Position numbers and translations under genes: made by a program. This document shows, in pieces, positions 57,681 through 64,000 of a stretch of DNA of 64,000 nt (the stretch's first letter is position 1; each line of letters starts with the position of its first letter). Source of the stretch: Vanilla planifolia (taxonomy: Eukaryota > Streptophyta > Magnoliopsida > Asparagales > Orchidaceae); NCBI GenBank assembly GCA_023846275.1, contig JAIUJO010000145.1:207001-271000 (forward strand), written 5' to 3'. The notes under the pieces are model-generated. The model was given only the letters and a program-made list of their open reading frames with translations. It was not told where the DNA came from and ran no database searches.

Positions 57681-58285
57681 ATTGTAGTTCCACCAATTAA
57701 CATTAGTTAAGTAATATATCTTATTATGCAAATTGATATATCTTTTAAATAATAAATATAAATTTATTATTTTTAATAAGAAAATGATATGTTAACATTA
57801 ATAACTTAGATTATTATTAATGATATTTTATAATTTCCTTTTTTTATTTCTTAATAATATGAATGCTATGACATCATTATCATTTTCATAAAGTATTAAT
57901 TATAGCATTTCTTATAGTCTAGTCAAATAATAACCTAAATATAATTTAATGTTGGAAAATATAAGTTATATAAATGATAATAATGTAGAATTAATATATA
58001 TTTATAATTGTATATACATGTTATGCATAAAACTATTTTGAATGTAGTAATAATATATTAATGAGCATAAAATCCTTAATTTTATTTAAATGTTTACATT
58101 AAAGAAAAAAATAATTTAAATTATTTATTATTAATTAGATATTAAAATAATAATATTAGAAGATATTATAAAGCATTAAAATAAAATTGTCTTAGGAGAT
58201 ATATATTCACAATCATTTAGAAAATGTCTTAATAAGATAATTAATTTTGTCATAATAACCAAAATAATATGATCTTCTTGACATT

Positions 58286-58405
58286 TTATGCAACCAAAAA
58301 CACTAACATTATTGCATTAGATCTCAATGGAATGCAAAAGTTATGTAGGCTTTGGTTAGAGAAGTGTTTGGATGAGGAACATGTTGAGAAGTCGTATTAC
58401 ACATA
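58286..58405 (+). pseudogene. Decayed 5S rRNA copy R1
   Basis: Aligns through gcaaccaaaaacactaac, gcattagatctcaatggaa, gcaaaagttatgtaggcttt and gtttggatgaggaac to gagaagtc. The A box is altered (gttatgtagg). A 60-codon frame at 58,269-58,451 lies across it by chance. Confidence 0.68.
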
Positions 58406-58849
58406 CGTTTCCATAGTATTAGTTTTTCTAATTAACCAAAGCAAATTTTAATAATATGTTAATATTAATAAGTAACATAATTAAGAATGATATTTATAAG
58501 TTCCTCTTTTGTTGTTATTTAATAATCTCAACTTTACAATGTGAATATTATTTTGAAATACTTTTAAATAAAGCACTTAAAATGGTATAATAAAATTATA
58601 ACTATGTTATAATCTAAGGTTTAATAATACATCTTACATGAACTACAATAAAGTATAATTAACATATTTATAATAATAAAAAAGTTCTTTAATATAACAA
58701 AAATTATTATACAACATAAAATACTTCAAAACATATAATGAATATAGAACATTACTTATATCAATTTTTTAAATTATTTCATAAGAAGAACATAACATAG
58801 AATAATGATATTATCAATTATTTAATTATTTTTTAAAACTAATTTACTT

Positions 58850-59027
58850 TTTTATTTGTTCTCTTTGTCTCCACTTCTCTCTATTTGTTATCTTTTCTCT
58901 TTCTCTTCACTCAACCACCTCTTTTTTTCTCTTTTTGTTATTGTTTGCCCTTTTATCTCTCGTATATATTCATGACTCTTTATCTTCTAATATACTTATC
59001 TCAATCTCAATTATCTTCTTTTTTTAG
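58850..59027 (+). repeat. CT-rich tract of unit R2
   Basis: A pyrimidine tract of about 180 bp, roughly half the usual length, ending in gcttagctaattaatatc. Confidence 0.8.
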
Positions 59028-59388
59028 CTTAGCTAATTAATATCAATCAAGAAATCGCTCAAGTTACCAACCTAATATATATTTTGAATAATAAATATAT
59101 TTTTTATTATTAATAATTAATAAATAATTTAACTATTTTTATTTATTAGACCTATAATTTTGTGGAAATAATTTTTGTGGAGGAATATTTACTTTAAGGG
59201 AAATAATACATTAATAATAACATATTAATTCAATATAATTAAATTGTTAATATTGAAATATATTATGACATGTATAATAAAAGAAAAATAATTTTTAAAA
59301 GTATATATTCATGATAATTTTAAACATTTCTAGAATAGTTCATTATTTTCATTATGACAGTCACACAAGTATGAAGTTTTTGTTTTGT

Positions 59389-59512
59389 ATGCATGTCTGG
59401 CCACACTAGTGATACAACATACGATGTCATTTGAATTCCGAAGTTAAGCACTCTACTGTAAGAGCAATTTTTGGATTCATGACCACTTTAGAAGTTCACA
59501 TGTAGGAGAGCA
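59389..59512 (+). pseudogene. Decayed 5S rRNA copy R2
   Basis: gaattccgaagttaagcac is an almost ancestral A box and keeps the rare CpG of tccgaag. Downstream, gtaagagcaatttttggatt and catgaccactttagaag trace the intermediate element and C box. An 8-T run at 59,527-59,534 (gttttttttag) follows, like a Pol III terminator. Confidence 0.78.
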
Positions 59513-60139
59513 TCTTCAAAGCTTTGTTTTTTTTAGCAAATGGATGCTGATTTTAGTAATAAATTAAGATTTATAAATGTTATAATAATAAATAATAATT
59601 TATTATATCCATTTTAGTTGTTATTTATTAATATCAGCCTTATAATATAGTTATCATTTTTGTATAACATTAAATACAACATAAAAAATTATATAATAAA
59701 ATAATAAATATAACATAATTTAGTTTTGTGAAACATAACCAATATCATCTATGATAAACTAGAATTAATATATCTTTATAATGACATATAAATATTATGT
59801 ATAAAGGTTTTTCAATATAATAATAAATTATATAACATAAGCTACATAAAATTATTTCATGAATAGTAAAAATTATTAATATTATATCAAATGATTATAA
59901 TATCTTAAAATAAAGCTATTATTTATTATTTATTTAAATTTTTAAAAACTATATAATAAAAGTACTATTAAACTATTAGTCAATATATGCTTTAAATTTT
60001 TGTAATATACTAGAAAATAGAAAATGCTATTTTTTGTTATCTTTTAATATTATTTAATTTTATATAAATTTAATATGTTAATATCAACAAATATTACAAG
60101 TTAAATTCTTGAGATTTAATTCTTATTTATTTAGTTCAC

Positions 60140-60242
60140 ACACTTATTTCTTTTTATATTGATAATGGTAACATTCTCTTATTTTCATCTCTCTATGATA
60201 ATCATTCCCTTTTTTGCCTCCCCCATCTCATCTTTATCTTCA
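60140..60242 (+). repeat. Shortened CT-rich tract of unit R3
   Basis: About 100 bp of pyrimidine-rich sequence (tttgcctcccccatctcatc) that joins almost directly to a 5S 3' half. The normal 400-bp gap is missing. Confidence 0.7.
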
Positions 60243-60253
60243 TGTTGCATGCA

Positions 60254-60307
60254 TCTGTGAGAGTTGTATTGGGTTGGATGACATCATTAGAAGTCCTCAT
60301 GTTGCAC
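60254..60307 (+). pseudogene. 5'-truncated 5S rRNA copy R3
   Basis: Only the 3' half remains: gtgagagttgtattgggttg, gatgacatcattagaag and tcctcatgttgca. The last string is nearly identical to the plant 5S terminus with CpG changed to CA. A T7 run follows at about 60,310. The A box is gone, removed by the deletion that fused this copy to the CT tract. Confidence 0.75.
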
Positions 60308-60689
60308 ATATTTTTTTCATAGCATTTATTTATTTTTCACAAATAATAGTTGATATTATAAAAAAATAATTATAAATAAAATAAATATTATTATTACTTT
60401 ATAATATTTATTTTAGTTATTTCTTATTAATTTGCACTTTATAGAATTGTTATCATTTTCATATAGTAATAAATATAACACTACAAAAAATAAAATAAAT
60501 AATCATTTATATATATAATTTAATATTTTTTAACATAACTTATATTAATAAAATTATACTATATTATATAATAATAACTGAGCATAAATGTTATGTATAA
60601 AAGTTATTCAATATTATAATAATATATTAAAGAACTTTATCTACTTAAAATTATATTATGATTATGAAATATTATTTATAATTATTATA

Positions 60690-61104
60690 TTAGAAATGAG
60701 AGGAAGTCATGGAGATGATTGAATGAAGAGAAAGACAAAAACGATGAAAGATGGAGAAGATAAAAGGAGTTAAAGAGGATATATAATAAATTAAATGGTA
60801 CAAAAAATTAAGAAAATAATGGTAGAGTAGAGCAAAGTTGTTTAGAAAAGAAAAAGATAGTGAAAAAGTGATAAATAAGAGAAAGTTAATAGAAAAGAAG
60901 AAAAAGTTGGAGCTATTAAAATGAAGAGAAAGTGAGAGAAGTAGTTATATTGAAGTTATATCTTAATAATTAAACCTATAATATTTATTAATTTTAACTT
61001 GTTGAATATCTAGTTTTAATTATTATTAAATGTTAGATTTTAAGTTTTATAGTATTTTGGTACATCAACAATGTTTAAAATATATGTTTATTATTAGTTT
61101 AATA
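60690..61104 (-). repeat. Inverted unit fragment with GA-rich tract
   Basis: A purine tract (about 60,705-60,945) followed by gaagttatatcttaataatt and taacttgttgaatatc, the order seen in the minus units on the left. At about 61,105 the sequence flips back to a CT tract. This is a 0.4-kb inversion inside a plus-oriented array. Confidence 0.75.
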
Positions 61105-61162
61105 CTTCCTCTCACTTTTCCTATACTTATCTCTTTCACCACTATTTTTCTTTTCGCCCATC
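61105..61162 (+). repeat. Remnant CT-rich tract of unit R4
   Basis: cttcctctcacttttcc and tctctttcaccactattttt mark the end of a tract whose start was lost at the inversion junction. Confidence 0.65.
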
Positions 61163-61523
61163 AAGTAGTATTAATTTATAATTAACATGTATTGCTTACT
61201 GTAATACATATTTTAAATAATAAATATATATATATTTTCTTATTTACATGTAAAAATCCATTTATTTTTTATTTTTAAGTACTATAATATTGTAAAAATA
61301 ATTCATATGAATGAATATTTACATCAATTTGAAAAAAAAAAAATATATATACATAATTTCTTAATAATTTAATACAACTAAAATTTTAATATATGAATAT
61401 TTTATGGCATTTACAAAAAAAATTGTTTTTTAAAGTGTTTATGCATGATCATTAAAAAACTTTCTTGAATAGTTTGTTACTTTCAAAACAATAATTACAT
61501 AAGAAAAATTTACTTGTTTTCTT

Positions 61524-61642
61524 ATGCAAGTTAGCACACAAGCATTCCAGCATTACATCTCATTAGAACTAGAAGATTAAGTATGATTAGGGAGAATAGT
61601 ATCCAGGCTGAGATAGCTTTTGAGAAGAGCTCATGTTGCACT
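61524..61642 (+). pseudogene. Decayed 5S rRNA copy R4
   Basis: gcacacaagcattccagcat, cattagaactagaagattaa, gtatgattagggagaatagt and gagaagagctcatgttgca cover the full length. The C box is poor (ccaggctgagatagctttt). The unit that follows is only about 360 bp long. Confidence 0.75.
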
Positions 61643-61885
61643 AACTTCTGCATAGCATTCATCTTGTTAATAAACAACAATTGATTTTAATAAGATGTTA
61701 TCTCTTATAAAAACAATTATGAACTATAATTAATGATTTTTATTTTAGCAATTATTTATTAAAAATAAACTTTAAAACATTGTTATCATTTTCATTTAAA
61801 ATTAAATTAGTAGTTCTTGTAATATACTAAAATAAAAAGTTTAATATAATTCAATATTTGAAATGTAGTTCTCTTTTTCTTATAT

Positions 61886-62003
61886 GAATCTATGACCTCA
61901 ACACTGTTATAGGACAAGAACTCATTAGGATACCAAAGTTAGGCATCCTTTGATGAGAGCAGTATTGGGATGAGTTACCTCTTGAGATGTGCTCATGTTA
62001 GAC
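61886..62003 (+). pseudogene. Decayed 5S rRNA copy R5
   Basis: aactcattaggataccaaag, ttaggcatcctttgatgaga and gcagtattgggatgagttac match the A box, intermediate element and C box. The spacing from R4 shows that most of the spacer and the whole CT tract were deleted between them. Confidence 0.75.
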
Positions 62004-62707
62004 ATAATTTTTCAAAACACTTGCTTTGTAATGAGTGAAACCATATTTTAATAATACATTAATATTTATAAAAAAACATGATTATGAATGATATTTTATA
62101 TTTTTTTAGTTATTATTACTACTATTAAATTTATAACATTATTATTACTTCATAAAGTGTTCAATATAGTATATTAATTGATATAATATAGTAATAATTA
62201 TTAATTTAATTATAAGAAACATAACATATATCAACTATAAAAAATAAAAGTTAAGATATACTTAAATTATATGTGCCTTCTATATATGAAAGGTTTTTTT
62301 AATACAATAGTAACATATGATATAACATAAGCTACCTAAACTTATATCATTATGAAAACCATTTTTTTAGTTCTTTTAGTCAATATTAAATATGATCTCT
62401 CAAGTTACACACATTAGTATATATTTTAAATTATGTATATCTATATAATTAAATAATTTAATTTTTTTATAAGAACTATGATTTATGAAACTAACTCTTA
62501 TGTATGAATGTTTACTTTAACAAAAATAATGACATACATAACTTCTTATTAATTAAATATAGCTAAGTATTATTACTTGAATATATTAAAAGTTTTATAA
62601 TAAAACTAAAATATTTTTTAAATTTTTTATTCATGATGATTTAGAAACTTTCTTAAAAAATTAATCATTTATAGGACTTAAATCACATAAGTACATTGTC
62701 CTAACAT

Positions 62708-62830
62708 TAGATGCAATTGTGATCACACCAGCATTACGACATTGGGTCGTTCTAGAATTCCAAAGATGAGATTGCTCATGTAAGAGTAGTATTAAGATGG
62801 AGGAAGTTTTTAGAAGTCCTTGCATAGCTC
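62708..62830 (+). pseudogene. Decayed 5S rRNA copy R6 (best 5' end)
   Basis: gatcacaccagcattac is nearly the plant 5S 5' region, and attgggtcgttctagaattc, taagagtagtattaagatgg and tttagaagtccttgcata follow. The C box has lost its GGTGACC core (ggaggaagttttt). Its unit has no CT tract upstream. The minus-strand frame at 62,661-62,852 is merely antisense to it. Confidence 0.8.
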
Positions 62831-63444
62831 CTATTATTTTCACAGAATTCATTTTATTATTGAGTGACTATTAATTTTAATAATATATTAATCTTTATAG
62901 ATAACATATTTAAGAATGATAATTTATATTTTTAATTTTAATTATGTCTTATAAGATTACCATCATTTTCATATAGTATTATATAATTACATTCAAAGAA
63001 TATTATAAAATGATACCTTTAAGATAATTTAATGTCGAGCATCATAAATTAAGAAGAATTTACATATATATTTATAATAGTATATACAAACTATGTGTAA
63101 AAGTTTTAAAATATAAAGATAATATAATACGGAAAAAAAGTACCTTAAATTATATCATAAATATTAAAAAATATTTATATTTATTATTAATATTATGTTA
63201 AATGAAGATAATATCTTAAATTAATGATAATATTTATTATTTAATTAAGATTTTAAATTATAAATATTTATAAAATAATATTAAAGTAATAATTAGCATA
63301 TACTTTAAACATTTGTAATACTAAAACGCAACAAAACTTTAAATATTTGTTGTCTTTAATCAATATTGAACATTACATGTGTTTATCAAATAAATATTAA
63401 TAAATATTATAAGTTACATTATTAAGATATAATTTTTATTTAAT

Positions 63445-63755
63445 TATTTGTCATATTTCTTTCTCTTTATCTAAAAAGCTCTAACTTTCTCTCACTTTCT
63501 TCTCTTTATCATTAATATTTTGATATCTATCTCCCCCACTTAGTACTCTATCACTCTCCATTTTCTAATTTCTCTTTCTCTATCATGTGTTATTTATTCT
63601 CTTTATCAACTCTCACTTTTGTCTCTTCTCATTTCTTCTCTTTCTCTTTATTTAATCATCTATCCCTTAACATTCTTTTACTATTTTCATCTTTATGTCT
63701 CATATATACTAATCTCTCCTATCTTATTATATACTTATCTCCATCAATATTATGT
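63445..63755 (+). repeat. CT-rich tract of unit R7
   Basis: A pyrimidine tract of about 310 bp followed by attaattaacattagttaag. The 5S copy of this unit would fall beyond the window end. The frame at 63,585-63,776 is a low-complexity Ser/Leu/Phe artefact. Confidence 0.83.
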
Positions 63756-64000
63756 ATTTTTAGCAGTATTAATTAACATTAGTTAAGAAATTTCTCATGT
63801 TACACACTTTAATATAAATTTTTTAATAATACAATATCATTTATATTTCAAATGAACAAATAATTTAATATTTTTATTTATAATATCAATAATTTTATGG
63901 AAATAATTCTTACTTATGAATATTTACTATAAAGCAATAATAAATAAATAATTTCATAATACTTTAGTATAAGTACAGTACTAATAATGGAATGTATTGT

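Larger units (their letters stand above)
57021..64000 (+). repeat. Array of decayed 5S-derived units, mainly plus orientation
   Basis: AT-rich spacer resumes with attatttcattaaactactt, which aligns to the spacer part just after the CA slot in other plus units (for example 59,835-59,900). About six units follow, with 5S relics spaced 0.36-1.27 kb apart, more rearranged than on the left. No open frame here has coding character. Confidence 0.7.

Noticed and set aside
783-62830. Functional 5S rRNA genes
   Set aside because: Every copy has many substitutions in stem positions or promoter blocks, and several are truncated.
1-64000. Cassandra-type retroelement or a 5S-derived SINE as the source of the flanks
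   Set aside because: No LTR termini, primer-binding site, A-rich or simple-repeat tail, or target duplications seen. The head-to-tail order with a shared spacer fits a tandem array better, though it cannot be excluded without a library search.

Overview
This window looks like nuclear heterochromatin of a land plant. I found no believable protein-coding gene, tRNA, rRNA operon or promoter. The plant assignment rests on at least 17 decayed 5S rRNA-like copies in the AT-rich flanks. Where readable, their 3' halves follow the plant 5S form (a ggatgggtgacctc-like C box, then a gaagtcctcatgttgca-like end) and not the animal ending. No species can be named from what is visible.

Layout: (1) 1-13,965, an AT-rich array of a 5S-derived unit of about 1.0-1.5 kb. 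In 5S sense a unit runs: pyrimidine-rich tract (about 300 bp), AT-rich gap (about 400 bp), 5S relic (about 115 bp), T run, AT-rich spacer (about 600 bp). Positions 1-430 lie on the plus strand; 431-13,965 lie on the minus strand, so the tract appears there as GA-rich. (2) 13,966-14,080, a short plus-strand piece of the same spacer. (3) 14,081-57,020, a continuous block of about 43 kb of degenerate CA repeat. The plus strand is A/C-rich throughout, mostly alternating purine and pyrimidine, with abundant CATG, CATGCA and ACACAC. (4) 57,021-64,000, the same 5S-derived unit, now mainly plus strand, with a small inverted piece near 60.7-61.1 kb.

The CA block is not structureless. Shared rare interruptions show higher-order repeats: a long module at about 16.1-27.0 kb recurs at about 47.5-56.5 kb; a module of about 1 kb occurs at 14.1, 27.65 and 29.5 kb; and a module of about 0.5 kb occurs at 27.0, 28.7 and 56.5 kb. 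The block sits inside one plus-strand 5S unit, in the same spacer slot that carries short (AC)n arrays in two other units (351-364 and 3,325-3,372). The simplest reading is that a CA microsatellite in a dead 5S spacer grew into a megasatellite by expansion and segmental duplication.

The many long open frames in the block (His/Thr-rich on plus, Cys/Val/Met-rich on minus) follow from a CA/TG dinucleotide polymer lacking stop codons and are not genes. All comparisons were made by eye; identities, boundaries and copy counts need a self-dotplot and alignment.
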